Source: Enterococcus ureilyticus
Lineage (GTDB): Bacteria > Bacillota > Bacilli > Lactobacillales > Enterococcaceae
Direction: 5' to 3'
DNA: 64,000 bases
Assembly: GCF_001730315.1 (NCBI RefSeq)
Contig: NZ_MIKC01000041.1
Coordinates: 1-64,000, forward strand
Positions 9,503 to 18,685 of the stretch are shown here, piece after piece. Position 1 is the first letter of the stretch. The number at the start of each line of letters is the position of its first letter. The notes under the pieces are model-generated. The model saw nothing but the letters and a program-made list of their open reading frames with translations, was not told the DNA's origin and did no database searches. A program made the translations under genes and the position numbers.

Positions 9503-10408
9503 ATGATGACAGAAAGACAATTCGGCAGTGGAGACAATTTTTGGGTCAATATCAATTCTGATCAAGTAGCGATCGATTCAGATTTATATAAGCAATATGG
9601 CATTGATAGTGAAATTATTTCTTATGCACTAGATAAAAATGAGCGCGCCCGTATCGAGTATAATAGTGAATTGAATGCATTTATTTTGATTTATAATGTT
9701 CCTCAAAATAAAAAGAGTGATAGCCATTATGAAGCAACACCAATGACGTTTTTAATAAAAAATAACCAATTATTGACTATAACTAATCATCAAAATGTGT
9801 ACATTACCCAATATATGGAAAAATTTTTGAATGATAATCCTGATATTTCTGTTTTTAAATTTCTTTTTTCAAGTTTATTTATGATTACTGACAAATTCTT
9901 TCCAGTAATAGAAGAGATGAACCGCGAACGAAATCATATCAATGATATGCTGAGAGAAAAAACATCCAAAAAGAATTTATTAGCATTGTCAGATGTAGAG
10001 ACAGGTGTTGCGTATTTTATCTCCGCAACAAAACAAAATGCGGTTTTACTTGAACAAATAAAAACAAATGTTATTTTTCGGTCGCTCAATGAGATCGAAA
10101 AAGAACAGTGGGAAGACACCTTGATTGAAGCCAGGCAACTTGTTGAGATGGCTCAATTGACTTCTCAAGTTTTACAGCAATTATCTGGAACATATAATAA
10201 CATCTTGAATAATAATTTGAATGATACGATGAAAATTTTGACAATTCTTTCCATCTTATTAACAATTCCGACAATCGTGACAGGCTTCTTTGGTATGAAT
10301 ATGCCTCTACCGTTAGAGCATAATATTTTAGGATGGGTGATAGCTATTGGTATAAGTTTGATTGGGTGGTTTGGTTTATCATTTATTTTGCGTCTTATTC
10401 TAAAGTAA
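9503..10408 (+). CDS. CorA-family divalent cation transporter
   Basis: 301 aa. A long cytoplasmic helical domain is followed by two C-terminal membrane helices with the hallmark GMN motif (GFFGMNMPLPLEHN) between them. The family transports Mg2+ (or Co2+/Ni2+/Zn2+) as a pentamer in the cell membrane. GGAGG lies 7 nt before the ATG at 9503; a second ATG follows at once. It is probably in one unit with the MarR gene. Confidence 0.9.
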   Translation: MMTERQFGSGDNFWVNINSDQVAIDSDLYKQYGIDSEIISYALDKNERARIEYNSELNAFILIYNVPQNKKSDSHYEATPMTFLIKNNQLLTITNHQNVYITQYMEKFLNDNPDISVFKFLFSSLFMITDKFFPVIEEMNRERNHINDMLREKTSKKNLLALSDVETGVAYFISATKQNAVLLEQIKTNVIFRSLNEIEKEQWEDTLIEARQLVEMAQLTSQVLQQLSGTYNNILNNNLNDTMKILTILSILLTIPTIVTGFFGMNMPLPLEHNILGWVIAIGISLIGWFGLSFILRLILK

Positions 10409-10621
10409 AGATTTATTGTGATAGTTCAATTTAAAATGTAAATGTACTAGAATATGTGTGTTTTTTATATAATACTCGATTTGAAATAATTTTTAGTTAT
10501 AAAATAAACTTGTAATGAACATAACGATGTGCTGTTGTTATGACAAAGAGATATAAACGGAAGATTCATTCTGGATAATGGGAAGTTGAGGACTAGATTC
10601 CGACAGAGAAGGTGGGAAAAG

Positions 10622-10668
10622 AAAAGACAATAAGACTTTAGCATGATGCTAAAGTCTTATTGTCTTTT
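10622..10668. terminator. Bidirectional terminator
   Basis: A near-perfect palindrome centred on 10645 (stem AGACAATAAGACTTTAGCAT) with A-run and T-run flanks. It serves the convergent CorA-type and DUF998-like genes; the stop codon of the latter lies inside the stem. Confidence 0.85.
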
Positions 10669-11305
10669 GATTGTTTCTATCTAGATTTTTAATAGCGACA
10701 AGAAAGAAAGGAAAATATAAAAAAAGTAAATTTGCTCGTTGCCAAAGTCCGCGATAGGGAATGTGCAATTGAGTTACAAGAGGGATTTTAGGTGCGGCAA
10801 ATAAAAACATAAAGAAACAAGAGCAGAAAAAAATAACAATCAGGATTCTGACAAATAAATAATGATGCTCTAAAGTATAGAGCTTGATCAAAAAGAATGT
10901 CGCCATTAATAGTGCAATAAAACCAACACCGGATAAGTAGTCATGAATGAGGGCTTCAACATCTAGTTGAGCCGTATTAGTTGTGCGATCAAAAATAGCT
11001 GTCACTAAGCAATCTCCAATAGAAAAAATAGCTATGGTGATACTCAACCATGTTGCTAGTGGCTTAGAAGTGTTGTTGAACCGTGCATAAAAGCTTGGAA
11101 TCGTTAAAATAAATAGACTACCATCAACCAATTGCCAAACTTTAAAGGCTAGTTTTACAGGACTTCCATCTTCACCAAAATCACTGATCAACATTGTTAC
11201 TGGATTATAATTGGGGTAAAAATGAGCAAAAATCAAAGGGAATGTTAGTTCACTAATGATAACTAGAATCATAATACCAAATCCATATCTTTTTAAAAAA
11301 TTCAT
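10649..11305 (-). CDS. DUF998-like multispanning membrane protein
   Basis: 218 aa from the ATG at 11305, chosen for AAGAAGG upstream. Six hydrophobic segments are visible, with features of the DUF998 family: a first helix followed by the extracytoplasmic YNPVTMLISDFGEDGSP segment and a conserved Asp in later helices. The biochemical role of the family is not established. The 3' end overlaps the bidirectional terminator. Confidence 0.65.
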   Translation of the reverse strand: MNFLKRYGFGIMILVIISELTFPLIFAHFYPNYNPVTMLISDFGEDGSPVKLAFKVWQLVDGSLFILTIPSFYARFNNTSKPLATWLSITIAIFSIGDCLVTAIFDRTTNTAQLDVEALIHDYLSGVGFIALLMATFFLIKLYTLEHHYLFVRILIVIFFCSCFFMFLFAAPKIPLVTQLHIPYRGLWQRANLLFLYFPFFLVAIKNLDRNNQKTIRL

Positions 11306-11360
11306 GGAAAAACCTTCTTTTCTTTCAAACGTTTTAGTCAATTTTTATTATACTACAGAC

Positions 11361-11509
11361 TTATTTTTTAAAGAACAATAATGATGTAAACCAAACAGGA
11401 AAAGACCGCTCCAGACGATTTAAAAAGATTAATTCAGCCTCTTGCAGTTCTACATCTTTTCGTGGATAATAAGGAGCTGAATCTAAATAGTAAAAATAGA
11501 CGTTTCGTT
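11361..11509 (-). pseudogene. Unrecognised C-terminal coding remnant
   Basis: On the minus strand an open frame without a start reads YFYYLDSAPYYPRKDVELQE followed by an amphipathic segment and LLFFKK before its stop at 11361. The codon use and composition look coding, and the frame is closed upstream by a stop at 11510-11512. It may be the tail of a lost gene. No family was recognised. Confidence 0.3.
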
Positions 11510-11549
11510 AACATTAGTTTAAGCAATAAACGAAAAGAATGGGGAAACA

Positions 11550-12998
11550 ATGAATAATATAAATTTTAGCAGCTATCCGCTAAGCGATGTAATCTTAAAA
11601 GCAATTTCTGATTTAGGCTACGAAATACCTACACCGGTCCAACAGCAAGTTATTCCAGCTGTTCTGGCTGGGAACGATGTTTTAGTTCAATCTCAAACTG
11701 GTAGTGGCAAAACGGCTAGTTTTGGCATTCCTTTGTGCGAAAAAGTTGATTGGATCGAGAATAAGCCCCAAATTCTTGTACTGGAACCGACAAGAGAGTT
11801 AGCACAGCAAGTGCAAGAAGACTTGATCAATATTGGTCGCTATAAACGGATCAAAGCAACAGCAGTTTATGGAAAAGCATCTTATGTAAAACAAAAGTCA
11901 GAGCTAAAGCAAAAAAGTCATATTGTAGTTGGAACACCTGGACGAGTATTGGATCATATTATCAAAGGGAGTCTCCCGCTTGAAAAAATCAACTGTTTAG
12001 TCATTGATGAGGCAGATGAAATGCTTAATATGGGGTTCATCGATCAAGTAAAAGAAATTATTGCGGCGTTACCAAAAATGAAAAACACATTATTATTCTC
12101 TGCAACAATGCCACAGACGATTGAACGTATGAGTAATGCCTATCTACATGAGCCAATCGTTGTAAAAATTGAAGCAACAGAGAAAACAACGCCTAAAATT
12201 CAACATGCTTTTTTAGATACCACAGATGAAAACAAACTGAACGCTTTAGAAGCTGTAACGATCATGGAAAATCCAGATACCTGCATTATTTTTGCTAACA
12301 CACAAGAGAAGGTTAATGTTACCTATGATTTCTTAGTAAAGGCTGGATATCCTGTTGGCAAATTACATGGTGGCATGATGCAAGAAGATCGTTTTGATGT
12401 AATGGATGCGTTTAGAAAAGCTAAGTTTCGCTATCTCGTCGCAACAGATGTAGCAGCGCGAGGCATTGATATTGAGAATATCACGCATGTTATTAATTTA
12501 GATATTCCTTATGAAAAAGAAAGCTATATTCATCGTGTCGGTCGAACCGGACGTGCTGGCAAAGAAGGCTTTGCTTTAACGTTTGTAACCCCGAAAGAAG
12601 GCGCACTAAAAAGAGAAATCGAAACATTTGGCGAACTAACGATGACTCAAATCACCCTGCCCAATGCTAAGCTAGTTGCGCGCAGCAAATCTGCTTTTGA
12701 AGCGAAAATAACGACAAAACAAAAAATAAAACAGCCTAAAGCGAAACGAGTGAACGAAGAAATTACTAAAGTCTATTTCAACGGTGGGAAGAAAAAGAAA
12801 TTACGTGCACTTGATTTTGTCGGGACTATTTCAAAAATTGAAGGAATCACAGCAGAAGATATTGGCATTATTACCATTCAAGAAAATGTAACCTATATTG
12901 ATATCTTAAATGGCAAAGGACAACTTGTGATTCAAGCAATGAAAGAGCGGACAATCAAAGGAAAACAATTGAAAGTTCATGTGGCAAGAAAAAAATAA
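11550..12998 (+). CDS. dbpA: DEAD-box ATP-dependent RNA helicase, DbpA/YxiN-like
   Basis: 482 aa. The helicase core has Q-motif PTPVQQQ, motif I SQTGSGKT, Ia [14 protein letters not shown] ([13 protein letters not shown]), [19 protein letters not shown] and [12 protein letters not shown]. The C-terminal about 75 residues (from [21 protein letters not shown]) match the DbpA RNA-binding domain that recognises 23S rRNA hairpin 92, so a role in 50S assembly is likely. GGGGAAA precedes the ATG. The symbol follows the domain layout; other enterococcal DEAD helicases carry different names. Confidence 0.88.
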   Translation: MNNINFSSYPLSDVILKAISDLGYEIPTPVQQQVIPAVLAGNDVLVQSQTGSGKTASFGIPLCEKVDWIENKPQILVLEPTRELAQQVQEDLINIGRYKRIKATAVYGKASYVKQKSELKQKSHIVVGTPGRVLDHIIKGSLPLEKINCLVIDEADEMLNMGFIDQVKEIIAALPKMKNTLLFSATMPQTIERMSNAYLHEPIVVKIEATEKTTPKIQHAFLDTTDENKLNALEAVTIMENPDTCIIFANTQEKVNVTYDFLVKAGYPVGKLHGGMMQEDRFDVMDAFRKAKFRYLVATDVAARGIDIENITHVINLDIPYEKESYIHRVGRTGRAGKEGFALTFVTPKEGALKREIETFGELTMTQITLPNAKLVARSKSAFEAKITTKQKIKQPKAKRVNEEITKVYFNGGKKKKLRALDFVGTISKIEGITAEDIGIITIQENVTYIDILNGKGQLVIQAMKERTIKGKQLKVHVARKK

Positions 12999-13017
12999 TA
13001 CTACTAAGGTATTAGGT

Positions 13018-13192
13018 CGAGACAAAAGTATTCAGCTTATTGCCAAAGACCGTCAACTCTTAGAGCTCTAGCTCTTAGAAGTTGATGTAATCGAAGCACA
13101 GCGTAGTCTACTTATTTCTCGCCATTTATTCGGATATAGAGAGCGAAACAAAACTGATTTTTAGTTTTGTCCCGCTCTCTTCCTTTTTTATT
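13018..13192 (+). repeat. Intergenic repeat element ending in a terminator hairpin
   Basis: The 3' half contains stem GAGAGCG..ACAAAACT / AGTTTTGT..GCTCTC (13139-13179) followed by TTCCTTTTTT, which terminates the helicase gene. The block TTTATTCGGATATAGAG to CAAAACTGA recurs nearly identically at 26948-26981 before another terminator of the same design. Upstream lies an imperfect inverted repeat TCAACTCTTAGAGCT / AGCTCTTAGAAGTTGA (about 13049-13084). It looks like a dispersed chromosomal repeat used as a terminator. Confidence 0.65.
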
Positions 13193-13207
13193 CAACTATA
13201 TAAAATA

Positions 13208-14044
13208 TTAATAATCTGTTGTCATGGTTAAGGATTTCCAATTTTCAATATCTATTTGCGCTAGTTCTATTCTTCGATTAGCATGTAGATAGGCATCACT
13301 TCCTAATAAAAGGCGAAGAGGTGGTTCCAGTGAATTTTCAGTTATTTGGATCATTGCCTCAGCAGCTAATTCTGGATTGCCTGGTTGATGTCCGCTCAAT
13401 TGTCTAAGACCATGAATATTTTTTCCAGCTGTCTTATCATAATCAGAAATGTTCCTCCTACTTTCTTTTGCTGATCGTCCAGCAAAATCGGTCTTAAAAT
13501 CTCCTGGCTCAATCAACGTTACATGTATCCCTAATGGTAAGACCTCTTGGTAGAGCGACTCAGAGTATCCTTCAATTCCAAATTTTGTTGCATGATAATA
13601 ACCAAATCATGGAAAAGCGATGAGTCCACCAACAGAAGAAATATTTAAAATATGTCCTGTTTGTGCTGTTCTCATGTAAGGCAACACCTGATTTGTTACA
13701 TTTGCTAAGCCAAAAAAATTCACATCAAATAATTTTCGCACTGCCATTTTGTCTGCCTCTTCAATCGAAGAAAAATACCCAATTCCAGCGTTGTTTACGA
13801 GTACATCGATATGACCGAAATACTCGATCGCACGATGTACAGCCTGTTTGATTTGGCTTTCTTTTGTGACATCTAATGGCAACACTAAGATATCAGTTTC
13901 AGTTGTAAGATAATTCTCAATATCTTGGGTATTTCTTGCTGTAGCAACAACACGATAGTGATATTCTAATAATTTTAAGGTAAGTGCTTTTCCTAATCCT
14001 GTTGATGCACCAGTGATAAACCAGACTTTTTCATTATTTTCCAT
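13208..14044 (-). pseudogene. Short-chain dehydrogenase/reductase interrupted by an in-frame TGA
   Basis: Two frames, 13607-14044 and 13208-13606, are in the same phase and together form a complete classical SDR of about 278 codons: TGASTGLGKA (NAD(P)-binding), NNAGIGYFSS, ISSVGG with the catalytic Ser, then YYHATK with the catalytic Tyr and Lys. A single TGA at 13607-13609 sits between IAFP and FGYYHATK, where the family usually has Gly (GGA), so a one-base change would explain it. As read, the protein stops before the catalytic Tyr/Lys. Divergent from a MerR regulator whose operator lies in its promoter. Confidence 0.85.
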
Positions 14045-14116
14045 GATGATTTCCTCCTCGAAATTATATTGTATTTGAGCGCGATAATGAACCTAATTTT
14101 CTCGTGCTCTAGTAAC

Positions 14117-14147
14117 AATATAGCCCCTTAGAGTAACTCTCAGTCAA
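14117..14147 (-). promoter_or_regulatory. MerR-type promoter with 19-bp spacer and operator dyad
   Basis: On the minus strand TTGACT (14142-14147) and TATATT (14117-14122) are separated by exactly 19 bp, the long spacer typical of MerR-activated promoters. The dyad CTTAGAGT-A-ACTCTCAG (14127-14143) fills the spacer and resembles operators of the AdhR/NmlR branch. It points at the short-chain dehydrogenase gene. Confidence 0.75.
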
Positions 14148-14173
14148 CTAACAAATAGAAAGAAGATGATAGA

Positions 14174-14569
14174 ATGTACACAGTACATGACGTAGCTAAA
14201 AAGATGACTATTTCACCACATACGTTGCGCTTCTATGAAAATCAAGGATTATTCCCGCATGTGACAAGAAATCATGCGAACGTTCGTCAATTTTCAAATG
14301 AAGACTTGGAGTGGGTCAGGATTGTTCAAGCATTAAGATTGACTGGTATGAGCTTGTCAGAAGTGAAACGGTATATCATGCTTTGTGAGGCGGGAAATCC
14401 AACGATTGATGAACGCTCTCAACTTATTACAACACAACGAGAACGTGCAGAAAAAGAGTTAATAAACATCAAAGAAAAAATCAAAGTATTAGAAGAAAAA
14501 GAACAGTATTATCAAGACTTAGCTTTACAGGAAAGAAGAGATTACAGAAATCCTAAGCTAAAGTGCTAA
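14174..14569 (+). CDS. MerR-family transcriptional regulator
   Basis: 131 aa. The N-terminal winged helix is standard for MerR (YTVHDVAKKMTISPHTLRFYENQGL, recognition helix and wing to VRQFSNEDLEWV), followed by a long dimerisation coiled coil (QRERAEKELINIKEKIKVLEEKEQYY). No conserved Cys pair for metal binding is seen; the single Cys residues at the end of the long helix region (IMLCEAG) and the C-terminus could be redox-sensing. Divergent from the dehydrogenase and very likely its activator given the 19-bp-spacer promoter between them. Confidence 0.87.
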   Translation: MYTVHDVAKKMTISPHTLRFYENQGLFPHVTRNHANVRQFSNEDLEWVRIVQALRLTGMSLSEVKRYIMLCEAGNPTIDERSQLITTQRERAEKELINIKEKIKVLEEKEQYYQDLALQERRDYRNPKLKC

Positions 14570-14697
14570 ATTTACTTTTAGTGGGAGAATACTCTAATTT
14601 TTGTTTAAGATGAGTAGTGTGAATAAAAAAAAGCAGATAAAAGAGGTAAAATACAAAGGGATAATCATTTAAAAATAGAACTTGGAGATAAGCTAGA

Positions 14698-16509
14698 ATG
14701 AAAAAAATAAAAGACTGGTTTGCGCATCATAATCTTTCTACAACTAAAAACCGAAAAAGAGTAGGGATCACTGTTTTATTTTTGACTATTCTGATTTTTG
14801 TACTATTTACGGTACGTTTATCTTCAATTTTAATAACTGGTAAAGTTGCTGGAACTACCCTTTCAGAAAAGACAAAAGATCTTTATGAAGTCCATGAAAC
14901 ATTGGAAGCTAAAAGAGGGACGATCTTTGATAAAGATGGGAATGTGTTAGTCGAAGACTCAAGTGCATTTTCACTATATGCTATTTTAGATAAAAACTAT
15001 ACTGATTTAGAAGGTAAAAAATTGTATGTACAAGAAAAGGATTGGTCGGCAATCGCAGAAATTTTTGAAAAATATGTCAAAATCGATAAAGAGACAACAC
15101 TAAAACAGTTAAGACCGAGTGTCAATGAGTCAGGGGAGCCTATAACGACCGTTGAATTTGGAACTAATGGTAAAAACTTGAACTTTGAAACAAAAAGGCA
15201 GATTCAAGAAGATCTAGATAAACAAAATATTTCAGGTATTTATTTTAGAGAAGAAAGAAAACGTGCGTATCAAGCAGGAAATTTTGCCTCCTTTTTTATA
15301 GGCTACACGCAACAAGACGATAAAGGCGATGAGCTGGGAGTTATGGGCATCGAGGAGGCTTATAATAATCAGTTATCAGGTGTCAATGGCTCTAGGAGTT
15401 ACGAAATAAACTCTGCAAAAGGCGATGTAAAACCAGGAAGTGTGAAAGAGAAAAAGAAAGTTGATGGCAGTAATATCTACACGACATTAGATAGTAATCT
15501 TCAATTCTATTTGGAGGAGCTATTGGATGATGCTGCTAAAAATTATCAACCAGAGCATATCACCGCAACGTTGATGGAAGCTAAAACAGGAAACATACTA
15601 GCAACCGCTCAACGCCCCTCTTTTGAACTGGATACAAGAAACGGTGTCGATGATCCAAATTTCAAGTGGCGCAATATTATTGTTGAAGATGCCTTTGAAC
15701 CAGGTTCGACAATGAAAAGTCTGCTGATGGCAACGGCCATTCAGGAAAATAAATTTGATGAAAACGAGCAATTTACTTCAGGCAGTATTAAAGTGGATGA
15801 TGCGACGATTAATGATTGGAATAACGGTGTTGGTGCAGGGAACATGACCTTTAGACAAGGTCTTGCGTGGTCAAGTAATGTAGGAATGGTGACGCTTCAG
15901 GAACGCATGCCTGAACTGTGGCAAGACTATCTCACAAGGTTTGGCTTTGGCAAAAGTACTAATTTCGGCTTATCTGGTGAAGCGGCTGGTGAAATTCAGG
16001 ATAAAACAACAGTTGATAGAGCGATGACGGCTTATGGACAAGGAATCTCAGTAACGCATTTACAAATGCTTCAGGCCTATACCGCAATTGCAAATGGTGG
16101 AGAAATGTTGAAACCGACGATTATCAATAAAATCGTAAACGCCAATGGCGAAGAAACAGTGACGCAACCAGAAGTTGTAGGCACACCAATATCACGCGAA
16201 ACGGCTGATAAAATTTTAGAGTACATGAAAGATGTGACGATTGATCCTAAATTTGGTATGGGAAAAGAATATGCCATCGAAGGACTGAATGTTTCAGCTA
16301 AAACAGGAACAGCAGAGTTTTTTGAAAATGGTAGTTATCAAAAACAAGAATATTTACATTCTGTGGTTACGATTACTCCAACTGAAGAGCCGAAGTATAT
16401 TTTTTATATGACGATCAAAAAGCCTGTATTACAAGGTGTATCAGCCAATAAAATCATTTCGGATGTGTCAAATAAACTAGTACAGCATGCAATGGCTGCT
16501 CGAAATTAA
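14698..16509 (+). CDS. Class B penicillin-binding protein (transpeptidase)
   Basis: 603 aa with one N-terminal membrane helix (about residues 22-44), a PBP dimerisation domain beginning EAKRGTIFDKDGN, and a transpeptidase domain with the active-site STMK (EPGSTMKSLL, near residue 340), SSN (WSSNVGM) and KTGTAEF motifs. It cross-links peptidoglycan at the outer face of the membrane. There are no C-terminal PASTA domains and no dcw-cluster neighbours, so it is probably an accessory FtsI/PBP2-like enzyme rather than the main divisome one. It is monocistronic, with a terminator directly after it. Confidence 0.88.
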   Translation: MKKIKDWFAHHNLSTTKNRKRVGITVLFLTILIFVLFTVRLSSILITGKVAGTTLSEKTKDLYEVHETLEAKRGTIFDKDGNVLVEDSSAFSLYAILDKNYTDLEGKKLYVQEKDWSAIAEIFEKYVKIDKETTLKQLRPSVNESGEPITTVEFGTNGKNLNFETKRQIQEDLDKQNISGIYFREERKRAYQAGNFASFFIGYTQQDDKGDELGVMGIEEAYNNQLSGVNGSRSYEINSAKGDVKPGSVKEKKKVDGSNIYTTLDSNLQFYLEELLDDAAKNYQPEHITATLMEAKTGNILATAQRPSFELDTRNGVDDPNFKWRNIIVEDAFEPGSTMKSLLMATAIQENKFDENEQFTSGSIKVDDATINDWNNGVGAGNMTFRQGLAWSSNVGMVTLQERMPELWQDYLTRFGFGKSTNFGLSGEAAGEIQDKTTVDRAMTAYGQGISVTHLQMLQAYTAIANGGEMLKPTIINKIVNANGEETVTQPEVVGTPISRETADKILEYMKDVTIDPKFGMGKEYAIEGLNVSAKTGTAEFFENGSYQKQEYLHSVVTITPTEEPKYIFYMTIKKPVLQGVSANKIISDVSNKLVQHAMAARN

Positions 16510-16516
16510 TTTAAAA

Positions 16517-16559
16517 AAAGCTTCGAACTAAAGCACTTGTCGGCTTTGTTCGAAGCTTT
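16517..16559. terminator. Terminator between PBP and rqcH genes
   Basis: Perfect 12-bp stem AAAGCTTCGAAC / GTTCGAAGCTTT with A-run on the left and T-rich sequence on the right. It serves the PBP gene and probably the convergent rqcH. Confidence 0.75.
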
Positions 16560-16595
16560 AATTCTTGTGTTCATAACGAAATTGGCTGTTTCTTA

Positions 16596-18317
16596 TCAAT
16601 TAGAACGAAACGTTGTTGGATTATTTTCTTTTAGAGTCTCTAATAACTGTTCATCAGGGGTTACATAAAGTGTTTTTTGGTTCTCGTAAATCACATATCC
16701 TGGTTTTGCGCCGTTTGGTTTGTGGACATGTTTGACTTGAACATAGTCAACTGGTACTCGAGCAGAAAGACGATATTTAGAATAATAAGCGGCAAGATTA
16801 GCAGCTTCCATCAATGTTTTATCAGAAGGTGCAGCATTTTTAATGATTACATGTGATCCAGGAATATCTTTTGCATGTAGCCAAACATCGGTTTTCTTTG
16901 CTGTTCTTAGTGTAAGCTGATCATTTTGCAGGTTATTCCGACCAACTAGAATTAAATCACCTTCACTTGAATAGAATTCTTCTGGTTTGCTCTTTTTTAA
17001 TTGTTTTTGTTTTTTAGCACCACGTTTTTTTACATATCCTTGTTCGATCAATTCCTCACGAATCATCTCAATATCCATAGGACCAGCTATTTCTAATTGT
17101 GATAAGACAGATTCTAAGTAGCTGATTTCTTGAGTTGCTTGTTCAATTTGTCCATGAACGACTTTTACTGCATTTTTTAGCTTTTGATATTTTTGAAAAT
17201 ATTTTTGTGCATTTTGATTAGGTGTTAGAGCAGGATTTAATTTTATGGGTAATAATTGATCTTCCTCATAATAGTTTGGCAATTCAACGAACTCAGCGCC
17301 TTTAGGAACTTGAGCCATAAAGGTAGTTAATAGTTCACCATCGCGACGATAATTTTCAGCATGTTCTGTGTCAGCTAAGGTTTGTTGAAGTTTTACAACT
17401 TTACTTTGATTACGTTTTAATTCGTTTTCGATTTTATGGATCAATTCACCGCCTTGTTGTTTGACGCGGTCTTTTTCAGCTTTCCCACCATAAAAGGCAT
17501 CAAGTAACTCACTTAGCGTGTTAAAGGATTGTTGCTTTCCTTCAAGTGAAATGAAGGGAAGTGGGGTAAAGTATTCTTTTTTTGCAGCTATTGTCAATGT
17601 CGGTGCAACTTCGTTTTCAAGGGAGGCCCAAAAAGATTGCCATACAAGCATTTTTTCATTTGGATGTTCCTTTAAACGAAAGGCTAATTCATCGGCAGTG
17701 TCTTTCCCTAAGCCTTGAAATTGACTTTGTAAGTATTTCCCATTGATTTCACTGGTTTTAGAAAGAATCTCAAAAACCTTTTCCTTACTTGCTGAGAAGG
17801 GATTTTGTTGTTCTTGTTTTGGTGGTTCGATGTATTCGATACCAGGAAGCAAAGAACGATAACTATTTTGAGAGCTACCAATATGTTTGATGGCATCCAA
17901 GATTTTTCCATTTTCTTTATTCATCAACACGATGGTGCTGTGTCTGCCCATCAATTCAACAATTAGCACGATATTTTGCAAATCACCTAACTCATCTCGT
18001 TTTGTAAATGTAAAACGGATCACCCGATCATTCTCTACCTGATGAATGTGTTCTAAAATAGCACCTTCGAGAAACTTGCGTAACATCATCACAAAGTTAG
18101 GTGGTGTATCAGGATTCGCATAAGCAATTGCTGTCAATTGTACACGAGCATAACTAGGATGAGCAGATAAAAGTAATTTATGATTTTTTCCTTTAGAGCG
18201 GATCACTAAAACAATTTCATTTTCATACGGCTGATGAATTTTAGAAATTCGGCCAGCTACTAACTTCTCAGACAATTCTGAGATCATTCCATGAGTAAAT
18301 ACGCCATCAAATGACAT
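16596..18317 (-). CDS. rqcH: RqcH / fibronectin-binding A (NFACT) protein
   Basis: 573 aa from the second ATG (18317); GAGGGA is too close to the first ATG at 18323. Layout is that of NFACT proteins: N-terminal NFACT-N domain (SFDGVFTHGMISELSEKL), helix-hairpin and long coiled-coil middle (about residues 270-430), and the C-terminal NFACT-R domain (EEFYSSEGDLILVGRNNLQN, DVWLHAKDIPGSHVII). In Bacillus the orthologue binds stalled 50S-peptidyl-tRNA and adds alanine tails for degradation; the enterococcal homologue has also been described as a fibronectin-binding surface protein. No signal peptide is seen, favouring the ribosome-quality-control role. Confidence 0.9.
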   Translation of the reverse strand: MSFDGVFTHGMISELSEKLVAGRISKIHQPYENEIVLVIRSKGKNHKLLLSAHPSYARVQLTAIAYANPDTPPNFVMMLRKFLEGAILEHIHQVENDRVIRFTFTKRDELGDLQNIVLIVELMGRHSTIVLMNKENGKILDAIKHIGSSQNSYRSLLPGIEYIEPPKQEQQNPFSASKEKVFEILSKTSEINGKYLQSQFQGLGKDTADELAFRLKEHPNEKMLVWQSFWASLENEVAPTLTIAAKKEYFTPLPFISLEGKQQSFNTLSELLDAFYGGKAEKDRVKQQGGELIHKIENELKRNQSKVVKLQQTLADTEHAENYRRDGELLTTFMAQVPKGAEFVELPNYYEEDQLLPIKLNPALTPNQNAQKYFQKYQKLKNAVKVVHGQIEQATQEISYLESVLSQLEIAGPMDIEMIREELIEQGYVKKRGAKKQKQLKKSKPEEFYSSEGDLILVGRNNLQNDQLTLRTAKKTDVWLHAKDIPGSHVIIKNAAPSDKTLMEAANLAAYYSKYRLSARVPVDYVQVKHVHKPNGAKPGYVIYENQKTLYVTPDEQLLETLKENNPTTFRSN

Positions 18318-18516
18318 AAACATCCCTCAATTCTATATACATAATAGTATTATTATAACGGAGTTCTTTTTAATTATAAAGGAAGTGGAAAAGAAAAGTC
18401 ATAGAATGAGAGTTTATTTCATTTGATACATAAATGACTGCGCTTTCCTGTTGTTTTTAGTATAATAGAGTTAAAGTAATTTATTTATTCTTTTAAAGGC
18501 TATCCTTTTTGGAATA

Positions 18517-18564
18517 TAGTTTCCTATTTTTCAGTCAGAACTAAACGAGCCCATTACGCTTTTA
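18517..18564 (+). repeat. Leader direct repeat, copy 1
   Basis: A 48-nt unit beginning TAGTTTCCTATTTTTCAG and ending CCCATTACGCTTTTA. It is 46/48 identical to copy 2 at 18638. Its AGAACT and AGCCCA blocks can pair with TGGGCTAGTTCT at 18579-18590, and its TAGTTTCC..TTTTTC 5' part with GAAAAAAGAGAAGCTA (18595-18610), giving one long imperfect hairpin from 18517 to 18610. Confidence 0.85.
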
Positions 18565-18637
18565 TGTTATCTAGCTGCATGGGCTAGTTCTTCGGAAAAA
18601 AGAGAAGCTAAAAAGGAGGTAAAAAACACCTCAATTT

Positions 18638-18685
18638 TAGTTTCCTATTTTTCAGTCAGAACTTAAAGAGCCCATTACGCTTTTA
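18638..18685 (+). repeat. Leader direct repeat, copy 2
   Basis: Second 48-nt copy, differing from copy 1 at two bases (ACTTAAAGAG for ACTAAACGAG). It can pair with the same 3' arm (18579-18610) as copy 1, so the two hairpins would be mutually exclusive. It ends 5 nt before the SD of the next gene. Confidence 0.85.

Noticed and set aside
13607-13609. Selenocysteine read-through of the TGA in the dehydrogenase
   Set aside because: The residue expected is Gly, not Cys/Sec, and no SECIS-like hairpin or selenium genes were noticed.
18517-18685. CRISPR-like direct repeats
   Set aside because: Only two copies, AT-rich, with a spacer that pairs with the repeats; no cas genes in the window.
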